A stretch of DNA of 64,000 bases from Hybos culiciformis (taxonomy: Eukaryota > Arthropoda > Insecta > Diptera > Hybotidae), in the NCBI GenBank assembly GCA_964007475.1, contig OZ023273.1, forward strand, positions 136,373,308 to 136,437,307. Direction: 5' to 3'. Positions within the stretch are counted from its first letter, which is position 1; each line of letters opens with the position of its first letter. Below, piece after piece: positions 11,223-23,900 of the stretch. The notes beneath the pieces were generated by a model, which ran no database searches, was not told where the DNA came from, and saw nothing but the letters and a program-made list of their open reading frames with translations. Position numbers and translations under genes: made by a program.

Positions 11223-12775
11223 TATTTTTAAATGCCTTTATGCCTTATTATTAAACCGCGTTCGAATTGAATTTGGGAACAAAATCTTGAAAAAAATTAA
11301 AATTAGCAATAGAAAAGATATTTTTACTTAAAACTTAAAATTTACTAAAATAAACTTACTTAAAATAAACTAGATAATGAAAAAATAAAGAACACACCTC
11401 ATAAATGAAGTAAAGCCCGTTCCCAACATTCAGTAAGAATTTGTTTTAATTTTTCCACGATCCTCTCAATTAATATAAATATGAACCAATTTTGATTAAA
11501 ATCTAAATTCGACCGTCCTTTTCTTCGACAACTGCTTCATTTTGAATTCTTGGTCCTACTCTGAGTTATCATCTATCTGATGCTATCTGCTGATCTATCC
11601 ACATATTAATTTTTATCAGAAATTATTAAAATTAAAAAAAAAAAAATTGATTTTTATGGAAATATTTCCGACCCTCGACCAGTTTGAAAACGACATACAA
11701 CAGGAACATTTGAAAAACATAATAATTGCGTACTTGTATTTATTTCTTCATAAAAAGAGTTATTTTGTTTTGATTTATTTAAGTCATAAACTTCAAGTTA
11801 AAATTTCAAAATAATTTTTATCCTGCAATGATTTAAAAACGTACAAAAGTTTAATTTTTTCGAAAAATAACAAAAACTCCCTTTTTAGCCCGTTTTCCAT
11901 TAAAAATGAAAAAACGAAGTATAACTTTTCGCTTTCTGTCTGTTCGCTTGTACATCTCGCTGTCGCGAGTACCTCTCTCTGTCGCGAACTTAAATGCGTT
12001 TTAATATAACTATGAAACACTTGACCAATTTGAACCGAAAATATGGATTCTTATGAAAACTATTATGTAATGAAAGCAGATAGATGTCGATAAAAGGAAA
12101 CTAAAAAATTGAAGACTCCGATTGTGTCCAATGATTCAGACTGGGAACTGAAAATTGACTTCCGTGAAAATTGGTAATGAGATTATGTCAATCGAAGAAA
12201 CGTAAAAGTAAAGTTGAGTTAGGATTAAGACTAAGAATTCGGCTTGAGGGTTTAAAAAGGATTTAAATGAAAGTTGATAAATGCACACAGGTCGATATTA
12301 GAAAAAATAAAAAAATATTCCTGAAATATTTTAAATCTAAATGTTGATATTTTATTCATGAGGTACTGCTCCATATTATTAAAACATGATTTTATAATCT
12401 GCATATTCTTATCAGCTTTGATGATAAATTAATTGATTTAATATTTTCTTAATTATAACCTTTATCGGGTTAAAAACCATAAATACACTTAAAACAAAAA
12501 AACGATTGTTAACAAAAAAAGTTAGTTGACAGCTTAAAGTGAAAATTTTATATATATTTTACTCCCTTAGATTTTATTTTAATTAAAATTTAATGCTGAA
12601 ATGTTGTTTAATTCCTCAATTTTTCTTCGTTTTACTCAAAAAAAAAATATTATGTTTTATTTATTAAAAAAGATAATTAATTCATATAATTTAAAATCTC
12701 ATAGTTATAAAAGAATATAAAATTATTATTTTTCAATAACTAATTAAATTGATTTATTGTGACAAACTGAACTTG
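11223..12775. other. Upstream flank of copy 1; no gene seen
   Basis: AT-rich DNA with no credible coding frame. The stretch about 12668-12778 aligns with 29300-29425 upstream of copy 3, so the segmental duplication includes the 5' flank. About 11800-12260 has patchy similarity (a CCCATTTTCCATCAAAAAT-like core) to about 23860-24350, which suggests an old dispersed repeat. Confidence 0.55.
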
Positions 12776-14614
12776 TTTATTTATTTATTTATTTATTTAT
12801 TTATTCAAAATATTATATTACATTTATTTTTTATAATATATTTAGAGTTTGAAATTATTTCTTCTTCTTACATCTAAAAATTCAATTGTTATTTCTTAAT
12901 TTATAATGTATTTTTTATTTGATATTTATATATAGGAAATATTAAAAACCTATCTGATTATCTTAAGTCTAATACTTATATCTATTTTAAACTTACATCT
13001 AGCCATTCACACGCTCAACATACACTCATGCATTCTATTTCAGTACTGATATTAAGGGATTTTTGGAGATACTACATTTTATCTTAAATTTATTTGTAAT
13101 ATTATTTATTTGATTTTTGACTAAATCTATATTTGATTTTTCATGTAGCTTTTTGGTAGAGTAATAATTAGGGAGATTGTGTAACATTTTTAAAATTTTA
13201 TTTTGTATTTTTTGTAGTTTATTTATATGACACTTTGCTGCATTTCCCCAGATTGGGCAACCGTACAATATTTTAGGGACGAATATTACTTTGTAGATAG
13301 TAAGTTTGTTTTTTATAATAAGAGGCGAGTTTCTGTTAATAAAGGGATATAATATTTTGATAGTTTTGTTTATTTTGTCTACTGTATATAATATGTGTTT
13401 TTGAAATTTTACTTTTTTGTCAAATGCAATACCTAGGTACTTTATGTCTGGGACCCAATTTATTTCAATGTCATGCAGTTTTAAGTTGTGCTGAGGTAAA
13501 TAACATTCTTTCCTTCTCTGCGTATAGTATATTGAGTTGGTTTTGGATATGTTTATATCTATTTTCCATTTGTAATAATAATCAGCTAATATATTTAATG
13601 CCTGTTGTAGATTTGTGTACACAAATGACAGTAGGTGCCTACGGTGTATATAGCTGTGTCGTCGGCAAAATTTGAACTTTGGCAGTTTGGTAAGCAAGGA
13701 AAGTCCGAAATATATAAATTATATAGTATTGGTCCTAATACTGAGCCTTGCGGAACACCTGCTTTTGGCGTATGTCCGTTAGAGAAAACATTACCTATGG
13801 TTACCTGGAATTCTCTTTCTGTAAGGAAACTATTTATTAATTTGAGTAGAAATATTGGAACTTTTGCATTACTTAATTTGAATATTAGGCCATCGTGCCA
13901 TACAGTGTCAAATGCTGATGCTATGTCTAGTACCACCATACCCACAGACTTTTTATTGTCAAGGGAATTTTTAATGTAATTTTTTACTCTTGCTAAAGCG
14001 TGTTGGGTGTTATGATTTGCTCTGAATCCATATTGAGTGTCCGGCAGGGTCTTATTTTTACTCATAATCTTTGTAATATATTTTTTGATTATTTTTTCGA
14101 AAATTTTACCAAGTACATTTAGGAGGCTGATTGGTCTATAGCTTTTTGGATCTTCTTTTGGTTTCCAAGGCTTGGGTATAGGTAATGTTTTGGACAACTT
14201 CCACAATTTAGGAAAGTACCTATGTAAGATACATGAGTTGTAAATTGCTAATAAATATAATTTAATTTCCCTTGTTAGATTTTTGATTGCTAAATTAGGT
14301 ATATTATCCAGCCCAGGAGTTTTCCTATTTTTAAGATTTTTTATAAGTGTTTCTAGCTCACTAATTTTTACAGGTTTCGGGATACTTACATCTGTGTTCT
14401 CTAATATTGGTCTTATAGTTTCATTTACCATTGCCTCAGTTTCAGCATTTCTGAAATTATTTGTTCTCAAATGATTTGTTTCAAATGTATTTGCTAAAAT
14501 ATTAACTTTTTCGGCACATTCTGTATGTAGAAAAAATTGTATCAAATTGACTAATCGAACTAATTGTACGATTAGATTTATTGAATCAACTGATATTACT
14601 TGGTGGAACTCCAT
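12776..14614 (-). mobile_element. Jockey-like retrotransposon, 5'-truncated and frameshifted
   Basis: A minus-strand RT ORF of 339 codons (14614 down to 13595) contains RKTPGLDNIP, SYRPISLLNVLGK, QYGFRANHNT, VLDIASAFDTVWH, AGVPQGSVLGP and the catalytic FADD. A frameshift near 13600-13690 passes to a second frame (13697-13035) with the thumb and C-terminal region (DIKYLGIAFDKK, PIWGNAAKCHINKLQ). The endonuclease domain is absent, so the copy is 5'-truncated. The 3' end, read on the minus strand, finishes in an AAAT-type tail at about 12776-12806 (TTTA repeats on the plus strand). The copy is inactive as written. Confidence 0.87.
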
Positions 14615-14822
14615 ATTAATTTAGGTAATTTTCTTATTAAAAATAAAAAACATATATAAAATATTTATAAAAATGAATAATTATTTATTTTACAATTCTG
14701 ATTTTATTCTTAGTGGAACTCCATATTAATTTATAAGTAATTTTCTTATTAAAAATAAAAAATATGTATAAAATTTTTATAAAAATGAATAATTAATTAT
14801 TTTATAATTTTGATTTTATTCT
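14603..14822. repeat. Two-copy tandem repeat, about 110 bp each
   Basis: Units beginning GTGGAACTCCATATTAATTT start at 14603 and 14713 and stay alike for about 110 bp with scattered differences. The first unit abuts the 5' end of the Jockey-like fragment, so it may be tied to the insertion or to a later local duplication. Confidence 0.75.
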
Positions 14823-14903
14823 TGATCTTTTCCACTGAACTTTGGATCTAGCGGGCTGCTTTTGAAATTAAATTTTATGTAAAACGCCCTCAGCAACTAA
14901 ACT

Positions 14904-17900
14904 TCATATTTTCAACTTTAATATTACAACCAAGATATTCCAAATAAATATATTCGAATAAATTTTTATTCCACTATTTTCTTTTGAATCGTCATTAAAT
15001 TCAGGCTCTGTCATAAATGTTCACTTTCAGCACCCGTGCAATATTTACATATATCAGTTGATGTTTTACAAAACTCGAACTGTTCATCTGTTAAATCACA
15101 TATACAGCCCCAAACAACAAGCTCTTCACTTAAAATTTTTAAAATAAAATATTTATTTATTTTAAAGAAAAAATAAATTTTAAGCCTAACGACGAAAGAA
15201 CCACAAAACGCAATGAATTATTTAGTTGTTTTAAGGTTCTCTTGCACTTCTTACTCAGTCTTTCAACGTAACATCCTTGCTTGTTATATAATATTGAATG
15301 TTAGCAATACATTTGCTTTCAACGACTGTATTCGATGTAGTATTTTTCAATCCCTGAAGGCATATTTGTGGAAACATTAATTCATTGTTACACCCATCTT
15401 TTTCACATATTGTACAATTTTCATCATTTTCGAAGCATAATTCGTCATCATTAGAACAACCTCTTTGAATTTTACTATTCTTGTCCTTAAATGAATAACA
15501 ATATTCACCTTTAAAATTTGATGGCAATAATTTTTTACAAGTTTCAAAATTAGTTATATTTTGCGACCATTGGCATGTTGCATCTGAGGTACTGTTACAT
15601 TTGACACAACCTAATATTGGCTTAATTAAATGATTCATATTATTGCAACCATTTGTATTGCAATTTTTGCAAGTTAATAAATTTTCATTGTCTAAGCATT
15701 TTCATAATCATCACGATCTGAAACGCAACCTCGAACAAAATTACCAGAGTTTGATTCATATTCAAAACATTCATCAAAATCTTTCTTATAATATTTGCAT
15801 GGAGTAGCCAAATATAAATTCTGTTTAACACTACATTCTTTTGTTCCATTGCACTGATGACATTTGAGTCGATTTTTCGGAAATACATTGTTATTACAAT
15901 AATGCATATTGCATTTTTCCGAAAGACCACTAAAATCCTCATTTTTACTATAACAACCTCTAACAGTAGCCCCATTTACTAAAATATAAAAGATTAATTC
16001 ATATTAAATATTTATTCATACAATAGTATATGAAATAACTTATCGGTAAAATCAGTGAATACTTCAATTGCAATTTAAATCAAGAAAAATTTGCCTAAGA
16101 AGAAAATTGCGAACATAATTATAATTTCGATCGTTTTTTTTTTTGTTTTAAAAACCAACGACTATATCATAAAATTTAATATTTTTTTGGATCTGTTTTA
16201 ATTATCTTATTTTCATTATTATTTTCCTAATATACTCATCAACAGTAACAATTATAATTAAGATTTTTTTCAAAATCATCTTATACTTTCCACAATACAA
16301 TTCTTATTGCCTTTAAAATTTTGGGAATCTATTTTCGATTGAAGTATTTACCTATTTTATGGTTTGATTTAATTTTTTTATTTTAAAATTTATACATTCA
16401 GAATTGTCATCTCATACCAATTATCATGATATCTATATATTAATTTTGAATAAAATTTTCGGTAACTATTGAACAATGACTCACCAATTGCAGTGTAACA
16501 TTCTTTTTGATCTTTTTCACAATTAATAATTGAAACATTGCTTGGATTTGTTGCACAATCTCTATTTGTATTTGAATCACAAGAATAACATTTCATAGTA
16601 TTATCGTCTCCTTGAAAAAAAAAACAAATTAGAAAAACTTTGAATCTTGATTTAATTTTTAACATGGTTTTACTCATGGGTACAACCAAATTCATTCGTG
16701 ATAAATTTTATATAGTATAGTTAGTATAATTAGAAATGTTTTCCTCAAACCAGAAAATGTATTAAACTTCACATCAATACACAATTCCTGCAATTCAAAT
16801 ATAATCAAAAATATTGAAATAGTTGTTTAATACAAAAACCAGATTGATATTAGTATAGTAAATTAATAACCTTAAACCGAACAAAATAGTAATTTTTTGT
16901 TTCAGAACAGGAAAATACGGAACCCAAAAAAAAATTATTCGGTACTAGTCAATGTTTTTCTTTTCACTTTTTTTGAATTTTGTCGAGTTGTAGGTATGTA
17001 TTAATATGTGCTTTAAGACTTTATTACAATTCTGTTAAAAATATATAGGTATATATATAATTTTAAATAAACAAAAAAAAAATTTTACCTTGATGCCGTA
17101 TTATCAGATCATTACAGAGGTCACCATAACATAAGCGACAGTAATCATTTTTATTAGTGTAACATCGAAGCTTATCTTTTTCAGGTAAATCAAACTCACA
17201 TCCCCAAGTTAAGTTTTTTCCTAAAAAAATCATAGGAATTTGTAACTATCTAGCAAAAACAATCGAAGTTTTTTTTTACCATCTCGCTTCACGTAACAAC
17301 CTTCATTTTCCATTGTTTCTTTATTAGAAGAACTGCATTCAACCATTTTCACATTTGATTTTTCTTCATCGATAATTTTACCGCCTTGTAAACAAATGCG
17401 AGGTATGGCAAGTAGAGTGTTGCAAATAAATCCATTACAAGTTTTACATTTATTACTATTTTCTCTGCACATATTATCATCAAGAGAACAGCCTCTTTTC
17501 ACATTTCCATCATCGTCTTGATATGTGTAACAGTGATTAGTCTCATTTAATAATGGATTGGTATCACAAGACTGACCTACATAAAAATTCCCCCTGCATG
17601 TATCATCTGTTCTTCTATCACATTTCGCGCAAACTGAATGCTCCTCTTTTCGAGTTATCAATTTGTTATTACAATCTGTTGTATTACACGTCAAACATCG
17701 CTCCGACAATAAACATTCCTCAAACATTTTATGATCAGACTTACATCCTCGAACTACATTTTCTGGATCAACTAAATATTCAATGCACATATTATTTTCC
17801 ATCCACTAATTACATTGAAAAGTTTTAAAATCAGTTACGTTAACTGAACAATGATTATAATTTCCTAGATAAGAACCGCTTTGATGGCAACTTAAAATAA

Positions 17901-20201
17901 ACTTTATAGATTAATATTAGACTCTAGAAAATTACAACACTTATTTCCACAGAAGAGTTGACAGTTTTAACAGAAACTCAGCAATCCCTGATTAAAGCTT
18001 GTTTCAAAACCCCTACTTAATTCAAGAATTTCTCCAAATTTTAGTTCATAAAAGATAGTATGTTTTTAAAAAAAATTGTTGTAGACTAAAATATTTACTT
18101 TAATATCATTGATTCTGGGATGGTTTTATTATTGCAATTTCTTCCCTCACATTCTATGCAGTAATCTCCCTCATTTGAATTATGGCAGGAAAGTTTTTCA
18201 GTTTTACATCCACGCTCAAGATAACCTGATTTGTTTATCATTGTAACGCATTTAGTATTATGCGAATTGCAACCGTGTTCACTAGGGGTGAATGCTGATT
18301 TCCCAGTACATCTCACATCATTTTCTGAATTGCATGTTGAACATGATTGCACAGTATGGCTATTGCAGCCTTTCTTATTTTGACATTTGTTGCATTGTAC
18401 TGTCCAGTCTTCTAAGATATGTATAAAATGATGAGATAATTGTTAATAAAAAAGTTATAAAATTTCATATTTTACCTTCATGTTTTCCACAACCACGCAT
18501 CACTTTGTTTTGATAATTGCACGAGTGACACATTGTGTCCTCCAATCCACATTTTTTAATATCGTTTTCTTTACATTCAATGTCGTTTTCATCTCCAGAG
18601 CAAACAAGACATTCTTGTATGTGAATAGGAGAATTATTGCAGTTATTGCTTTCACATTTTATGAAAAACTCTGATGGTTCTATTTCTAACAATTTAGCAA
18701 ATTGTGTGCATCCGCGACTAATTTTATCAAAATAATGATATGTGAAACAAGTCTCAGCTGGACGTCCTAACAACTTCGTAACTGTACAATGCTTGTTTGA
18801 TGTGACATTACCTTCAAAATGATAATTTTAATTAAATAATAATTTATCAAGATTATTTTTAAGTGCATAAACATTTATTTTGAATTAATAATTCCGATGA
18901 AATGAAATTTCAACAAAATGAATTCCAGTTCAAAGTTCCCTTTCCAAATCAAATTATATCATTTAATTTAAATGACTCACCCAATAATTCATCTTGATTG
19001 CGAAAACAGTTCTTGTCACTTTCGGGACTACATTCCAAGCAAGTCAATTCCGATATAGCATTTTGATTATTACATCCGTCTTCTTGACATGTTTCAACAA
19101 AAGGTAAGGTTGGAAATGATTCATCTATATCTGAACTACATCCTCTGATAACATCAACTTCATCTATAACGTTTGTGAAACAAGAATCCTCTTTTTTATA
19201 TTTTCGACAAACTTTTGGTTTAGACGGAAGTTTATTAACGCATTCTAAACCTTCACAATCATAACATTTTAATCGATCTTTTGGAAATAATTCTACATTG
19301 CAAAGAGATTTCGAGCATTGTTTGTGTAATCCTTCAATGTTTTGTGTTGATTTTCCACAATCACGAACAGTTTCAAAATCATCTAAAATTCAATATAATC
19401 TTAATTGGTATATCTACTTTATCAACATAAAATTCCAAAAAAAAATAATAAAGCATAAACTATCTTATAATAATAACTAACGAATCAAATAAATACTGAA
19501 TCTCAAGTTCTTAACACATCAAATACTGAAACTAATATCTGATCTGAACTCGGCTGAATTCAAATGCAGTTTTTAACAAAAACTTACTTATAAAGACAAT
19601 ACAAACGTCTTCATATTTTCCACAAATTTTCTGGGGCAAATTTTCATCAGGTTCAGTTGAGCATTTTTCTGTAATGCTTGAATTACAAGAATAGCAATTC
19701 AATTGAGCAAAGCTTGTACCTGAAAATGAAATTACAGTTTTTTTTTTCAATTTGATGTTTGTAAACTTGTAAAATTTTATTTACTTTCATAAACTTTTGT
19801 AATTTTTTTTTATATTTGAACAACATAACATCTGTTCTTAAAAGTACATAAAAAACAATGCAAAATTATTAAGATTATGACTGTTCTAAGTACGATAAAT
19901 AAAAAATATATGTTTCTTAGATCGGAATTAGATTTTTTTTTTAATGTGAGCCCAAAAACTTATTTTTTTGTTTTTAATTTGTTTAAACATGCTTTCAATG
20001 TATTAAAACGGCTATCTATTATGGAAAAAAAAAATTAAACTATTTTTTTTTTAATTAAAACAAATTAGTTATACTTTATAGAGAGAGAAAAAACTATTTT
20101 AAGTTATAATATATCAATTATTTTAATATTAAAGTAAACTATTTTTTCTTACCTAAAATGAAACATAAAACTCCACATGTTATTAAAATGTTTAATTTCA
20201 T
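14904..20201 (-). pseudogene. DUF753/Ly6-like gene copy 2, about 12 repeats, with stop and frameshifts
   Basis: Exons read on the minus strand: 20153-20201 (signal peptide MKLNILITCGVLCFIL), 19588-19719, 18981-19382, 18476-18811, 18099-18411, 17280-17890, 17089-17220, 16485-16610, 15255-15978 and about 14904-15123. All but two of the introns have phase 1. The product would hold about twelve Ly6-like repeats, each with CxxC at the start, an RGC centre and a CxxCxxxxCN end. The last exon ends with a hydrophobic tail (IYSNIFIWNILVVILKL) like a GPI signal. Breaks: TAG at 17806-17808 inside repeat 6; a frameshift at about 15694-15705 next to an A run, where one extra A would restore a conserved Cys codon; another near 15270-15285 before GCYVER; and one near 15030 before the tail. 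Between breaks the repeats are well conserved. It is either a young pseudogene or a functional gene with assembly errors. Confidence 0.75.
20153..20201 (-). other. First coding exon (signal peptide) of DUF753 copy 2
   Basis: ATG at 20201 opens a 16-residue hydrophobic leader, and the donor GTAAG follows directly. A small exon of this kind is easily missed. It places copy 2's promoter in the roughly 700 bp between it and the end of copy 3 at 20906. Confidence 0.75.
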
Positions 20202-20905
20202 TTTATAACTTCGAAATTTTAATCAATACTAAACCAAGATAATAACAAATCGAACTTTTATGCGAATAAAATGCAATTTTATACGAAAAAAAGTATCTCC
20301 AAGTTTAGATAAACTAAAAATTCATTGATAAATTTTTTTAACGTAACGTAAATTATAAATATATAATAGATAAATTGTTGATTAGAACTTTATGTCTTTG
20401 ACTCATAATGAATATGAAATTTTTTTTTAATTGAATGAATAATTTTTTAAAAAAACGAAATGTTGTTATTCGAAATATTAAATTCATCCAATCATCAAAA
20501 TTTTTCTTATCTTATCTTAAGCTACTACTAATTCAATAAATTCTTTTATACTTTAATTTAATTTTAATAGATTATTATACCATTATAACGATGTTGTTTA
20601 TTATTAAACAAATTTATTTTTGTTGCTTCCAAACCTCTTGTTTTAAAAATAAAATAATAACATGACATAATAACTTAATATCCTTCCAATTTTCATAGTT
20701 GTCTTTCAGTTCAGCATTAATGATATATTAAGTCTAAATGCAAGATTTAATATATGTTTCACAAAAATAATACAGATCTCTTATTGATTAAATTAAACTA
20801 CAATGTTTTATTAATGAAAATAAATAATGATTTTCCATCATTTGATTTCACTTTATTGCAGATAAATTACAATTTTATTTTACTTTATAATAAAAATTTT
20901 ATATT

Positions 20906-23900
20906 CTAATAGTAGTAGAAAACAAATGAAAAAATTATCCAGATTAATTGAATCTTCTCATGATTAGGAATTGTTCCTCCGGATGGAGTTTTATGATTAT
21001 TACAATCCATACCTTCACAATATATACAATTCTTCTTTCCATCATTTTTACATTCCTCTAATAGATCATTTTTTAAATTCAACGCACACCCTCTAATGGT
21101 AAAATCACCTAAAAGAATTACACGAGTATATTTAAAAAAATGGAATTCTTTTTTAAAATTAATTTTCTTGTATAATGATTTCTAAAAAAAAAATTAAGAT
21201 GATTACCCTCAATTTTGACATAACAACCTCTATCTTCATAAGTTTGTTTTGATTGTTGACATGCTGTCCCTTTAATTCCATTAGCTTCTTTCCCACATTC
21301 AATTTCGTTCCTACTATTACATTGAATACACGATTGAAAAATTTTATTTTTATCATTGCAACCATCCGTTTGGCATACTTCGCAATTTTCCTCATTTTTT
21401 TCAGTACATCTTCCTTTATCTCCAGCACAATTTCGTTCAAATTTCTTACCCTCTGTGGAGAGTGTATAACAATATTCATCCAAATAAAAATATACTTTTT
21501 CCTTACAACTTTCTGGTTCATTTTCAATATACCAACCACATGATGGATCACTAGTCTCACACTTGTGACATTTTAATTTTGGTGTTACAAATAGTGGACT
21601 TGAATTACAACCATTTTCAGTGCAAGTTTTACATTGTCTATAATTATTAGTACACTCTTGGTAACTCTTTACTTGTGTAAAAGCACAACCCCGTATCATA
21701 TTAGGATCATCAGCAGTTCCATTATTATAAAGAAAACAATTATCTATTTGATTGTAAACTGGACATATTTCTGCATTCGCATTTATTTGTATATCATTGC
21801 AATTTTCACACTGATGACAAGAAATTCGATTTTCAGGATATACTTGCCCATTACATAATGGCTCGGTACAGTCAAAACAATTTGGCTTTTTACATTCATA
21901 TTCTGAGCTTACACATTTTCTCTCCGTATGAGAATCAACTTCAACTAGACATTTGTAATTATGTTTATCACAAATTTCGAAAACGAGGTTTTCAATCACC
22001 GTAGCACAATTCGGTTTATCTATTGAAGATTTACAATTAAAACAATGATTCCATTTGCAATATTCATCATTACAAATTATACAAGATTCATCTTTTTTAC
22101 ATGTTTCCAAATCAGTTTCGGGCAAATCCTCTACGCATCCTCGTTTCAATGATTTTTCTGTAATAAGAGTATAAATATAATTTTCAGTTTCAAATTTTCC
22201 ATTGAAATCACTTATTTTACAAAATTATTAAAAAAGTTTACTAACTTGTATTTAAGTTTATAAACACTGAAAATGATCTTTACTGTAACCCTATCTTGTT
22301 TTCACCTACACTACTTATTTTTATTTTTACCCTCAATAACTATTATACTACATTTATTTAACAAAAGTTTTGTAATCATTTTTTTTTTATTTTAAATTCT
22401 GCTTTATTTATTCTCCTTTTATTTTACAATTGTTTTTTTAATTTTTAACTCTAGACACATGTTTTATTTTCTTCTAATACTTTTTGTAATCATTACTTGA
22501 ACTAACTTACTTAAAAATACATAGGAATTGTATACTAGTTACGAATGGTTAAGAAGGAAATCGTAATCACAGGTTAAGAAGTAAATCGCAATCATGGCTT
22601 GGGATGGGACTTTAGGGTGCTAAAAACGTTAAATGATATGATTAATATTTAAAATTTTTGATATAAGAAGTCGCGTGAAAATAAAAATTGAATATACCCT
22701 AACGATAGGCCCCTTCCCAAAATGGTATATCCTATGTCACTCCCACAATTAAAACGAAACTAATGACAGCTCGAATTTTAAAATCCCTCAAACTGTTTAA
22801 ACTTCAGAACGCGACAAAGAAATATAGATATACATTCCCACATTCGAAAAACATTACAATTTTTTGAGTCGTGAAAAAAAGAAAATAGCATGTACACTAC
22901 AAGCAATACGTATAACCATAGATTAAGAATACAGAAAGATGGGAAGCTTCATACAACATTATTTTTGGTATTTTTAAGTCAATGTGTTAGTAAAACAAAA
23001 TAAAATACGTGATAATTATCAATGTATGAAAAGAATTTTATTTAGTTTTACTAACACCTTCACAATAAAATACCAAAAAAGACTGAAAAAATGTTGTATG
23101 AAACTTCCCATCTTTCTGTATTCTTAATCTATGGTATAACTAACGAACCAAAACACCCAAAAAAACATTTAAAAATTAAAAATAAACCTAACATATTTAA
23201 AAATAAAATTATTTCTTATGTGAATTCTTCAAATTTTATTCAGCCATAGCAAAAAAAATTGTTATCAGTATCATACCATCAAAGCCTAATGCCAATTTTG
23301 TGCATTATTGAGTAAAGTAAAATTGTTATCAAAATATTATTATCTAATTGTAATTATTGTGCAAACAAACGAAAAATAATAACTTTACCTTTGATACCAG
23401 TAATTTTACTGTAACATCCTTTTAATTTCTTGCAACTTTTTTTCTCTACTACATCTGTTGGATTCGTTAAACATGTCATATCGTTTTCCTTTGTCTCACA
23501 TTCGATGCAATTTATTAACTCTTCAGATGAATCTGTAGTGGTCGAAACTGCCGAAGTTGACGATTCAGCCATTGTCGTTTCCTCCGTTGCTGGTTCTGCC
23601 ATTACTATTTCATTACCGTCGTTGTCGAATATTTTGTTGTTGCATATATAGTAATCGCACGTAAAGAAATTTTCTGTAATGTCCTCATCAAAATTATATG
23701 CACAACCTCGATATAGAACTTTATTAACTGAAATATAGGAAAATATTTCATTTTATTATAACATAATACATCATAATTTTTACGTATGATAATTTTTACG
23801 TATAGGCTGAACGCTAAATCGTCCTAAGTCTAAATTTTTTGAAATTTCAATTGTTTACACTTTTAAAAAATGGTAAAATTTAGTTTATATCCCATTTTCC

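Noticed and set aside
11793..12020. 75-codon minus frame upstream of copy 1
   Set aside because: It falls in a patch also seen, degenerate, at about 23860-24350; looks like a repeat, not a gene.
12776..12806. TTTA array as an independent microsatellite
   Set aside because: Better explained as the 3' tail of the minus-strand Jockey-like element.
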